Shown here one piece after another: positions 38,901 through 46,135 of a stretch of 46,135 nucleotides of DNA (position 1 is the first letter of the stretch; every line of letters starts with the position of its first letter). Source of the DNA: Bacteroidales bacterium (lineage in GTDB: Bacteria; Bacteroidota; Bacteroidia; Bacteroidales; P3); the NCBI GenBank assembly GCA_009777915.1, contig WRKV01000004.1, positions 1 to 46,135 of the forward strand, in the 5' to 3' direction. A program made the translations under genes and the position numbers. The notes beneath the pieces are model-generated. The model did not search any database, had not been told where the DNA came from, and saw only the letters and a list, made by a program, of their open reading frames with translations.

Positions 38901-39096
38901 GGTAGGCTATATGGTGTACACCACAGAGAACAAAATCACCCTTGACCTAACGTCCGACCGAACCAATTACACCGTTCGTTGGATCAATCCGAGAGGCGAA
39001 TTTATTGGAAAACAAACTAAAATTTCAGGCGGAAAACCCATTATTTTGGAAAAACCAATCTCCGACGATGCCATAGTTTGGTTGTCGACAAGATAA
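35986..39096 (+). CDS. Secreted pectate-lyase-superfamily/DUF4955-like protein
   Basis: 'AVQLEKGVYQINGSLKITASGVVLRGMGAETNETILFGAG' beta-helix start; 'YEFSGTLGGWSSGTLFDRVTIDGAALKVTFRGADGGAGG'. Confidence 0.7.
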   Translation: MKKISIAIVLLHFYGTLIADPMSIDIPPQSVYHTYENGDRMPDYSFAGYMLSEKPIPLVTAKVKVEWRDGDATARIQRAIDYVSTLPLDANGFRGAVQLEKGVYQINGSLKITASGVVLRGMGAETNETILFGAGTDRTTLIRILGQHDFQSLDSIPIAGNYVPLNATVLPLNAGHNLKVGDKIIVTRPSTREWIQHIGGSRVGLASQAHHVGWQPRDFDIRWERTITAVSPTSVTIDIPLTNSLDAKFGMGYISRYTWNARINNVGVENLRLVSAWDGKNKKDENHRWMAITIENAEDGWVRRVTGENFVSSIVAIWETAKRFTVEDCRSLNPVGEIGGFRRYAFQTSGQQTLFQRCYSEFGYHDFSVGFTAAGPNAFVLCYAHLPYEFSGTLGGWSSGTLFDRVTIDGAALKVTFRGADGGAGGWSGVNSLAWESRVSELHMMTPPDAYNWAYGTFGQEVGDAMIDKHREYLRPQSFFYAQFEDRTGRKSEETAKIIPREGEFPLATTTPEQAAEMNRRSKRPELQVNEWIDTIIERYPLEISWTGLLDIDAVKWTPRLTPQPKIVMQPISIENGKIVLDGKLLSGRWHRTALWRGSIRPSGVRSSNLHLSRFVPGRSGNGYTYEIDDLFSEIKQRNIVAYNHFPALWYDRRRDDHGRHRRLNADVWAPFYEQPHNRTGEGETFERLSKYDLSQWNPWYWSRIKQFAELADQKGVLFVQEHYCQHNIIEEGSHWTDYAWRTANNINELNFPENVFYGADRRIFMAEQFYDVTDEKLMHYHRLNIRKHLDEIGRNTNAVQHLGNEFTGPLHFVKFWFDVIDEWEKEHGVDVKTMLSANKDVIDAILEDPHYRPMLDIIEIQVWHHRTDGTIYEPPGGVSLAPRQLARIFNPDPNPDFNAVFQTISEYRTKYPEKAVRQNFGRGTNSWAAFLAGGSLVQLPTIANERFYRDAVQMQETIVDAGKHWGTGKPAVGYMVYTTENKITLDLTSDRTNYTVRWINPRGEFIGKQTKISGGKPIILEKPISDDAIVWLSTR

Positions 39097-39131
39097 TTTT
39101 TCCAAAATTTGCAAAATTCATTTTTTTTTCG

Positions 39132-39139
39132 TATCTTTG
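39132..39139 (+). promoter_or_regulatory. -7 element upstream of tsf
   Basis: TATCTTTG 40 nt before ATG 39180. Confidence 0.6.
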
Positions 39140-39178
39140 CAGCCCTAAAATAAAAACACTTAAAAACAAAAAGATATT

Positions 39179-40000
39179 ATGGCAGCAATTACCGCAGCAG
39201 ATGTAAACAAACTCCGTCAAATCAGCGGAGCAGGTATGATGGATTGTAAAAAAGCTCTCGTTGAAAACGATGGAGATTTTGAAAAAGCAATCGATTATCT
39301 ACGTAAACAAGGACAAAAAATGGCAGCAAAACGTGCCGACCGCGTGGCAAACGATGGTATGGTGTTCGCTCAAGCCGATGCCCAATACGCCGCAATCGTG
39401 TTGATTTCGAGCGAAACGGATTTTGTAGCAAAAAATGCTGATTTTCAGGCATTCGTGAAAACAGTTTCTGATTTGGCAATCGCCAACAAACCCAAATCCT
39501 TGAACGATGCTAAAGCAATGAAAATGACCGATGGTCGCACGGTTGAAGAACATGTGATTGACCTTGTCGGAAAAATCGGCGAAAAAATAGAATTTGTACA
39601 GTTCGAATGTTTGGAAGACGCCAAAGTGGTGGCTTACAATCATCACGGAAACCGCTTGGCAACTATCGTTTCGTTCAATGGCGACATTCCGCAAGAGGCT
39701 GCAAACGATGTGGCGATGCAAGCCGCTGCTATGGCTCCGATTGCTCTCGATCAAGCCAGCATTTCGCAAGCGGAAATCGACCGCGAATTGGACATTGCTC
39801 GCGATCAAGCCCGTCAAGAAGGTAAAGCCGAAGACAAAATCGAAATGATTGCACAAGGACGTTTGAATAAATTTTTCAAAGAAGCGACTTTGGTCAATCA
39901 AGAATTCATCAAAGATAACAAACAATCCGTTGCTCAATACGTGAAATCAAAAGGTGGCGACACCGTGATTACCGGTTTCCGCAGAGTGATGTTAGGTTAG
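39179..40000 (+). CDS. tsf: Elongation factor Ts (start codon at about 39179-39180)
   Basis: 'AAITAADVNKLRQISGAGMMDCKKALVENDGDFEKAIDYLRKQGQKMAAKRADR'. Confidence 0.97.
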   Translation: MAAITAADVNKLRQISGAGMMDCKKALVENDGDFEKAIDYLRKQGQKMAAKRADRVANDGMVFAQADAQYAAIVLISSETDFVAKNADFQAFVKTVSDLAIANKPKSLNDAKAMKMTDGRTVEEHVIDLVGKIGEKIEFVQFECLEDAKVVAYNHHGNRLATIVSFNGDIPQEAANDVAMQAAAMAPIALDQASISQAEIDRELDIARDQARQEGKAEDKIEMIAQGRLNKFFKEATLVNQEFIKDNKQSVAQYVKSKGGDTVITGFRRVMLG

Positions 40001-40012
40001 TTGGTGACATCG

Positions 40013-40050
40013 AAAAAAAAAACGAAACGCAATGCGTTTCGTTTTTTTTT
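40013..40050. terminator. Intrinsic terminator after tsf
   Basis: AAAAACGAAACGC-aat-GCGTTTCGTTTTTTTTT. Confidence 0.75.
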
Positions 40051-40087
40051 CGGCGTTTCGGTTTTTTTTCGTATCTTTGCACTTTAT

Positions 40088-41971
40088 ATGCTCAATAATT
40101 ACGATATTATCATTGTCGGCGGCGGTCATGCCGGATGCGAGGCAGCCCACGCTGCTGCTGCGTTAGGCGTGAAAACGCTATTGATTAGCATGAACACGGA
40201 TCGATTGGCTCAAATGTCGTGCAATCCGGCGATGGGTGGCGTGGCAAAAGGTCAAATTGTTCGCGAAATCGATGCTTTGGGCGGACTTTCGGGTATTGTA
40301 ACCGACCACACCATGATCCAATTTCGTATGCTCAATCGCTCGAAAGGTCCTGCTATGTGGAGTCCGAGAGCTCAAAGCGATATGGAATTGTTCTCTCAAA
40401 AATGGCGAAGTTTGTTGGAAAATACGCCGAATCTGGACTTGCGACAAGATGAGGTTGTGGATTTGATGGTCGAGACATCGACGGATTCAGCCCACCAACG
40501 CATTAAAGGCGTGGTTACGGCAATCGGACAAACCTATTTTTCGAAAGCCGTGATTTTAACGAATGGCACATTTTTGAACGGCATAATTCATATCGGCGAA
40601 AAGAATTTTCCCGGTGGGAGAATGGGTGAAAAAGCAAGTTCCGGACTTTCCGAACGTCTGAAAAATCTGGGGTTTGAGACCTTGCGACTGAAAACAGGAA
40701 CCCCTCCTCGTGTGGATGGTCGAACCATTGATTTTTCGAAATTAGACGAACAGCCCGGTGATGAAAATCCCGAAAAATTTTCGTTTTTACGAACTCCCAA
40801 ACTCACTCGCCAACGGTCGTGTTACTTAGGCTACACCTCAGAAGCCGTCCATGATGTGTTGCGAACAGGGTTTGAAAAATCGCCGATGTTTCAAGGTCGC
40901 ATTCAGGGCGTTGGTCCGAGATATTGTCCTTCGGTTGAGGATAAAATCAATCGCTTTGCCGATAAAACCCAACACCCGCTTTTTATTGAACCACAAGGCT
41001 GGACAACGAATGAGTTTTATATCAACGGGTTTTCGTCCTCGCTTCCGGAAGAGGTTCAAATTGCCGCTTTACGGAAAATTGCAGGTTTTGAACATGCCAA
41101 AATCTTTCGTCCGGGTTATGCTATCGAGTATGATTATTTTCCTCCAACGCAGTTAAAGCCTACGTTAGAGACGAAATTGGTTTCCGGACTTTTTCACGCC
41201 GGACAAATCAACGGCACGACCGGTTATGAGGAAGCCGGAGCACAAGGATTGATGGCGGGTGTGAATGCGGTTTTGCAAATTCTTGGGAAAGACCCGTTAA
41301 TCCTCAAACGCAACGAGGCATATATCGGTGTTTTGATTGATGATTTGGTTACAAAAGGTGTTGATGAGCCGTATAGAATGTTTACTTCTCGTGCCGAATA
41401 TCGAATTTTATTGCGTCAAGATAATGCTGATCAAAGATTGACACCACTCAGTTACAGACTCGGTTTGGCGAGTGTTCAACGAATGCAAAATTTGGAAAAA
41501 AAGCAACAGTTGACGAATGAATTTATCAACTATCTCCACCAAACCAAACCACCACTCGAACAGATTAATCCAATCTTGGAATCCTGCGAAACCAACGAGA
41601 TTTCGCAAAAAACAACCTTGTCACAAATTTTATCTCGACCTCAACTTTCACTACAACATTTGCAACCACTGCTCACCTTTGATTTTGGTGATGCCGATGC
41701 AGAACTAATCTCTGAAACGCAGGAGCAGGCTGAGATTTCAATTAAATACGACAGTTATATTCAAAAGGAAAAAGAGATCGCCGAAAAACTTTCCAAACAC
41801 GAAAACACGATTCTAAAAGACGATTTTGATTATCACCAATTGCAATCATTATCGTTTGAAGCACGCGAAAAATTATCCAAAATTCGACCTCGAACGATTG
41901 GGCAAGCATCAAGGATTTCGGGCGTTAGCCCTGCGGACATTTCCGTGTTGATTATTTATTTGTCGAAATAA
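40088..41971 (+). CDS. mnmG: tRNA uridine-5-carboxymethylaminomethyl(34) synthesis enzyme MnmG
   Basis: '[62 protein letters not shown]'; preceded by TATCTTTG at 40072-40079. Confidence 0.97.
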   Translation: MLNNYDIIIVGGGHAGCEAAHAAAALGVKTLLISMNTDRLAQMSCNPAMGGVAKGQIVREIDALGGLSGIVTDHTMIQFRMLNRSKGPAMWSPRAQSDMELFSQKWRSLLENTPNLDLRQDEVVDLMVETSTDSAHQRIKGVVTAIGQTYFSKAVILTNGTFLNGIIHIGEKNFPGGRMGEKASSGLSERLKNLGFETLRLKTGTPPRVDGRTIDFSKLDEQPGDENPEKFSFLRTPKLTRQRSCYLGYTSEAVHDVLRTGFEKSPMFQGRIQGVGPRYCPSVEDKINRFADKTQHPLFIEPQGWTTNEFYINGFSSSLPEEVQIAALRKIAGFEHAKIFRPGYAIEYDYFPPTQLKPTLETKLVSGLFHAGQINGTTGYEEAGAQGLMAGVNAVLQILGKDPLILKRNEAYIGVLIDDLVTKGVDEPYRMFTSRAEYRILLRQDNADQRLTPLSYRLGLASVQRMQNLEKKQQLTNEFINYLHQTKPPLEQINPILESCETNEISQKTTLSQILSRPQLSLQHLQPLLTFDFGDADAELISETQEQAEISIKYDSYIQKEKEIAEKLSKHENTILKDDFDYHQLQSLSFEAREKLSKIRPRTIGQASRISGVSPADISVLIIYLSK

Positions 41972-41975
41972 AAAA

Positions 41976-43127
41976 TTACGGCAAAAACAAGCAACTGTCT
42001 CCATAAGACAAAAATCGAAAATCATGCGAAAGAGCGTAATCGTAGATTTTTTTCCAATCATTTCCAACCATCGCCGAAATCAGCAAAAGCAGTGTGCTCT
42101 TGGGTTGATGAAAATTGGTGATGATGCCTGTTGCCACTTTGAATTCGTAACCGGGGATAATCATCAATGACGTTGAAAACGAAAGTGGAGTGTTGTGCGT
42201 TGCGTGAATTGCGAGATTTTCTAACTCCGCATCGCACTCTGTATACGCTGCCCATTGCTCAACATGATTCGTCCCTTTCGCAAGCCGGAAAAGCGATTCA
42301 AGCGAACGGAGAGACGTCGTTCCCACAGGAATGATTGGACGATTTTCGGATTGGGCTTTAAGAATTTTTTGCAAACAATCCGGCGAAACAATAACTTTTT
42401 CGTCATGCATCAGATGTTCGCCAATCGTTTCGGAGGTAACAGGCTTAAATGTTCCTGCCCCCACGTGGAGCGTGAGTGTGGCGGTTTCGATATGTCGTTT
42501 TTCAAGCGATTTCAAAACGCCTTCGGTAAAGTGTAAACTCGCCGTGGGGGCAGCAACCGAACCTTTTGTTTGGGCAAAAATCGTTTGATAACGTTCCTCG
42601 TCGCTTGCCTCAACCTCACGATGAATATACGGCGGAAGCGGAATTTTGCCAACATTTTCGAGCAGTTCGGCAAACGTCAAATCGTTAGTCCATTCAAAAA
42701 TAATTTCCCATGCATCGCCTATCTGCCTACCTCGCATCATTCGTAATCCGTAATTCGCAACCTGCAAATCCTCATGTTTCCACTTACGATTTCCTCCCAC
42801 AAAACATTTCCAAACACACCGATTTTTCTGCTGAAAAGCAAGTTGTACATCTATCGGTTCAACCGGCTCCAAACAAAAAATTTCGATACGTGCACCGGTC
42901 GAAGTATGAGTAACAATCCGGGCATGAATAACTTTCGTATCGTTGAAAACCAACAACGCATTTTCGGGAATTTCGTCTGCAATATCTCGAAAAATCGTTT
43001 CTGAAATTTCGCCGTTTTGGTAAACTGCCAATTTTGACGAATCCCGCTCCGGTAAAGGGTATAAAGCAATTTTTTCCTCCGGAAGGTGATAGTCAAAATC
43101 TTGGATACGAATGTTGTTGTAATCCAT
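41976..43127 (-). CDS. queA: S-adenosylmethionine:tRNA ribosyltransferase-isomerase
   Basis: 'DFDYHLPEEKIALYPLPERDSSKL', 'VGAGTFKPVTSETIGEHLMHDEKVIV', 'TNFHQPKSTLLLLISAMVG'. Confidence 0.95.
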   Translation of the reverse strand: MDYNNIRIQDFDYHLPEEKIALYPLPERDSSKLAVYQNGEISETIFRDIADEIPENALLVFNDTKVIHARIVTHTSTGARIEIFCLEPVEPIDVQLAFQQKNRCVWKCFVGGNRKWKHEDLQVANYGLRMMRGRQIGDAWEIIFEWTNDLTFAELLENVGKIPLPPYIHREVEASDEERYQTIFAQTKGSVAAPTASLHFTEGVLKSLEKRHIETATLTLHVGAGTFKPVTSETIGEHLMHDEKVIVSPDCLQKILKAQSENRPIIPVGTTSLRSLESLFRLAKGTNHVEQWAAYTECDAELENLAIHATHNTPLSFSTSLMIIPGYEFKVATGIITNFHQPKSTLLLLISAMVGNDWKKIYDYALSHDFRFLSYGDSCLFLP

Positions 43128-43130
43128 ACC

Positions 43131-44168
43131 TTAAATCACAAATTTGGCAACCTCATCTCGAGAAACCAAAATAGTTTCTTTCGAAATCAGTTTGATATCA
43201 GTCGACAAAAAGCCGTCTTTGACCGGTTCTTGCTTGCAATAATCGGTTGAAAGATATTTTTTGCTGCAATCGGAAAACATCGTAACAATGTTGATATCCG
43301 GATTTTCCTGTTGCAATTTGACTGCTCCCAAGAAATTGGCACCCGATGAAATTCCTACGCCCAAACCGAGCACCTGAGCGAGTTTTTGGGTCATAATAAT
43401 CGAATCGCCATCGTCCACTTCAACGATTTGGTCCAATTGGTCTAACTTGACAATCGACGGAATAAATTCGTCGGAAATGCCCTGAATACGGTGTTTTCCT
43501 ACACAATGACCGGTCGACATCGTGGGCGAATTAGACGGCTCAAGCGGATGGATTTTCGCATGAGGATTGCGTTGTTTGAAGTATTCGCCGGTGCCCATCA
43601 CCGTTCCGCCTGTACCAACGCCGACCACAAACGTATCCGGAATCAAACCAACACTGTTCATTTGTGCCCAAATTTCCGGACCGGTCGTTTTGAAATGTGC
43701 CTCGCAATTCAACGTATTGTCGAATTGACGCGGCAAAAACACATTCGGATTGTTTTTTGCCATCTCCTCCGCACGAGCGATACTACCCAAAAATCCGCCT
43801 TCTGCTTTCGAAACCAAACGGATTTCCGCACCATAACTGCGGATCAAAGCCATACGTTCTTGACTCATCCAATCGGGCATATAAATCACCACAGGATGTC
43901 CGATTGCCCTGCCCTGTGCGGAAAACGCAATACCGGTGTTGCCACTCGTGGCTTCAACAATTTGATCGCCCGGCTTGATCAAACCCTCCGCATAGGATTG
44001 GCTCAAAATGTGGTACGCCATGCGGTCTTTGATACTTCCACTGAAATTGTAATACTCTAATTTGGCAAAAATCGTACCCGTTTTGCCTTTGTACTCGTAG
44101 GTGATTTTCACCATCGGGGTGTTGCCGACCAATTTGCCGACTTCTGCAATGTGTTGTTGTGTTGTCAT
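43131..44168 (-). CDS. PLP-dependent cysteine synthase family protein
   Basis: 'VGNTPMVKITYEYKGKTGTIFAKLEYYNFSGSIKDRMAYHIL', 'EATSGNTGIAFSAQGRAIGHPVVIYMPDWMSQER', 'GVGTGGTVMGTGEYFK'. Confidence 0.93.
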   Translation of the reverse strand: MTTQQHIAEVGKLVGNTPMVKITYEYKGKTGTIFAKLEYYNFSGSIKDRMAYHILSQSYAEGLIKPGDQIVEATSGNTGIAFSAQGRAIGHPVVIYMPDWMSQERMALIRSYGAEIRLVSKAEGGFLGSIARAEEMAKNNPNVFLPRQFDNTLNCEAHFKTTGPEIWAQMNSVGLIPDTFVVGVGTGGTVMGTGEYFKQRNPHAKIHPLEPSNSPTMSTGHCVGKHRIQGISDEFIPSIVKLDQLDQIVEVDDGDSIIMTQKLAQVLGLGVGISSGANFLGAVKLQQENPDINIVTMFSDCSKKYLSTDYCKQEPVKDGFLSTDIKLISKETILVSRDEVAKFVI

Positions 44169-44231
44169 AAATTTATTTTTTGTTTTTTTTGCAAAGTTAC
44201 AAAATTTTTTGTATTTTTGCAAAAAATTACC

Positions 44232-45719
44232 ATGAAAAAATTATTACTTCCCCTTGTATGTTTTTCGCTGATTTTTACATCTTGCGAAGACAAGCCGATT
44301 CTCGATGTCGATGTTACGGCGGTTGCCCTTGACCGGAATGCCGTCACTCTAAAGGTCAACGACACTGCGATGTTGACCGCAAAAATTTTGCCCGAAGAGG
44401 CGACTTCACAACGCATCAAATGGACTACCGACAATCGAAATGTGGCGTGGATTGATAATGGTAAAATTACGGCGATGACCGTTGGAACTGCCGTTATTTA
44501 TGCCACTTCCGTGAATGGCAAATTCGACAGTTGTTTGGTTACGGTAACGCCTTTTGCTCCGCCGCCCCATATTCCGGTAACCGGAGTAACCCTGAATTTA
44601 GACACAGCAACCATCGATGCCGGAGGTTCGATAACCCTGCAACATACGGTTTTGCCGGATAGTGCAAGTAATAAAAATGTGGTTTGGAGTTCGAGCAATC
44701 AAAACATTGCAACGGTTGTTGATGGTAGAGTAACCGGTGTTGCAGCGGGCATAGCCACGATTACCGTCAAAACGGTTGATGGCGATTTTACGGCTACTTG
44801 CATTGTAACTGTGAATGCGGTTATAGTTCCGGTAACGGGTGTGAGTTTGAACAGGAGCACCGCAACACTTGAAATTGAAGACACTCTGACGCTTATTCCA
44901 ACCATTTTGCCGGCGAATGCGACCAATAGAACGGTAACGTGGGAATCATCTGCTCCCGATATCGCAACGGTAGCCTATGGCTTTGTTACTGCTCATTCGG
45001 CAGGTTCCGCAACCATAACCGTAACTACCAACGATGGTGGTTTTATGGCTACTTGTGTTGTAACTGTAATCCCTGGATCCCCTCAAACAAGTTGGTTTGA
45101 CGGAACCATAAATGCAACCGTTGTAAATGGAAACAGCTACAATTCATACGCGGACAGAGTTGTGGTCATGTTATGGAATCAAGACACCTACAATGAAGAA
45201 GAATTTGCCTCTGCTCCCTATGTCAATGGCGGATTTAGCATGACACTTCCGACAACACCGGCTCCGAGCTTTCAATTGCCTTTTGGAGGCAGTGAAGGAG
45301 GTATCCAAATTAGCAATCCGAATGTGATGTTTGTGTATTTCGAAAACATGACAGCACTTAATGGCGACGATGATTTCTTTGACTATATAATTCACGGTAA
45401 GGTTGATGCAAGTTCTCTTGTTTATGTTGACTTTTTCTGGGTAGACAACGATGTAACCATGACCGGTACAGAGGTCTGGGAATATGGTGGAGTGCAATAC
45501 ACCGATACTTATAGTCTATCTTTGGTTCAGGGTTGGAATAAGGTGTATTTGATTAGTTATGATGAATATACAAGTGTGTTCACAACTACTCCGGTTGCCG
45601 GAGTAGATTGGTATTTTAGCAATGAGTTTTGGTCGTTGTCTGGTTCGTTGAGCCCTACGAAAAACACCAAAAAGTCACCCCAAAAAACACTAAGAAAAAA
45701 ACCTCGTTTCAGTAAATAA
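44232..45719 (+). CDS. Lipoprotein with three BIG2-type bacterial Ig-like domains
   Basis: 'MKKLLLPLVCFSLIFTSCED' lipoprotein signal; three repeats of 'VTGVSLNRSTATLEIEDTLTLIPTILPANATNRTVTWESSAPDIATV' type. Confidence 0.85.
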   Translation: MKKLLLPLVCFSLIFTSCEDKPILDVDVTAVALDRNAVTLKVNDTAMLTAKILPEEATSQRIKWTTDNRNVAWIDNGKITAMTVGTAVIYATSVNGKFDSCLVTVTPFAPPPHIPVTGVTLNLDTATIDAGGSITLQHTVLPDSASNKNVVWSSSNQNIATVVDGRVTGVAAGIATITVKTVDGDFTATCIVTVNAVIVPVTGVSLNRSTATLEIEDTLTLIPTILPANATNRTVTWESSAPDIATVAYGFVTAHSAGSATITVTTNDGGFMATCVVTVIPGSPQTSWFDGTINATVVNGNSYNSYADRVVVMLWNQDTYNEEEFASAPYVNGGFSMTLPTTPAPSFQLPFGGSEGGIQISNPNVMFVYFENMTALNGDDDFFDYIIHGKVDASSLVYVDFFWVDNDVTMTGTEVWEYGGVQYTDTYSLSLVQGWNKVYLISYDEYTSVFTTTPVAGVDWYFSNEFWSLSGSLSPTKNTKKSPQKTLRKKPRFSK

Positions 45720-45739
45720 TCCCCCACATTTGCATAACG

Positions 45740-46093
45740 TATCTTTGCAGAATCAATAAAAAAAAACAAAATTTGCCTATGGAAAAATAACGTGCTAATA
45801 CGCACATCTTGAAATACATCGAAAAAAGCATTTTAGATTATTCTTTCTATCAGAAAATTTGACGATTTGAAACAATGAAAGAGATTAAGTTGAAATGTTC
45901 ACGCGAGGCGTGGACTTCTACTTACTTCTGTTCATTGTGGGTCACGTCAAATACCTCTGATAGCGGAGTACTGAAAAGTACCACGCTTTTTTTATGTGCG
46001 TATGTGAACAACGAAACTCATCGGTACAGCAACAAAATCAATTTAATATATCAATGGTCTGCTTAAAGGAGCAGACGTTAAACAAAACAATCA
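45740..46093 (+). other. Long putative leader with -7 box and several hairpins, upstream of a truncated gene; candidate structured RNA
   Basis: CGTATCTTTGCA near 45738-45750; hairpins CACGC-gag-GCGTG (45900-45912), GCGgaGTACTgaaaAGTACcaCGC + T7 (45963-45993), GTCTGCT-taaagg-AGCAGAC (46057-46076). Confidence 0.4.
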
Positions 46094-46135
46094 ATGAAAA
46101 AATTATTTTATTTACCCATAATTATTGGACTAATA
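46094..46135 (+). CDS. 5' end of a secreted-protein gene, truncated by the window edge
   Basis: ATG at 46094 encoding MKKLFYLPIIIGLI..., signal-peptide-like. Confidence 0.55.
   Translation, partial: MKKLFYLPIIIGLI

Noticed and set aside
45630-45719. Basic tail 'SLSPTKNTKKSPQKTLRKKPRFSK' of the BIG2 lipoprotein as a functional motif or frameshift
   Set aside because: Looks atypical but could be a real end or a minor frameshift; not decidable without homolog alignment.
45798-46003. ATACGCAC (45798-45805)/GTGCGTAT (45996-46003) long-range pairing as a pseudoknot
   Set aside because: An 8-bp complementarity in ~350 nt is expected about once by chance, and it crosses another proposed stem.
45875-46066. 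63-aa ORF MKEIKLKCSREAWTSTYFCSLWVTSNTSDSG...
   Set aside because: No signal, domain or codon pattern convincing; it coincides with predicted hairpins including a terminator-like one, so treated as leader/ncRNA, though a short peptide cannot be excluded.

Overview
Chromosomal window from a Bacteroidetes (probably Bacteroidales-like) bacterium. The evidence is the recurrent TAxxTTTG -7 promoter elements ('cgtatctttgca'), T9SS-type C-terminal sorting domains, FISUMP/PKD-like surface proteins and the gene repertoire. Housekeeping content: pyrH, tsf, mnmG, queA, miaA, a YgiQ-type radical SAM protein, a cysteine synthase-family enzyme, a histidine kinase/response regulator pair, and an L-rhamnose operon (glycoside hydrolase-like lipoprotein, rhaB, rhaA/rhaI, rhaT, rhaD). 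Accessory content: a 2024-aa FG-GAP/RHS protein with a C-terminal HEMHH motif, followed by small lipoproteins, an orphan C-terminal fragment and an NTF2-like immunity candidate, separated by palindromic repeats; a surface protein whose C-terminus resembles a diversity-generating-retroelement target; and several palindromic repeat families. The observations I rank highest are: (1) three secreted-protein genes with the same promoter / GATGCATGCATC palindrome / start-codon architecture; (2) the RHS locus with its palindrome-punctuated cassettes; (3) a long, structured, terminator-bearing leader at the right edge; (4) a perfect 28-bp palindrome inserted in frame in the YgiQ-family gene. No tRNA, rRNA, CRISPR array, transposase or integrase was recognised. 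All calls were made by reading the sequence; no database search was run.
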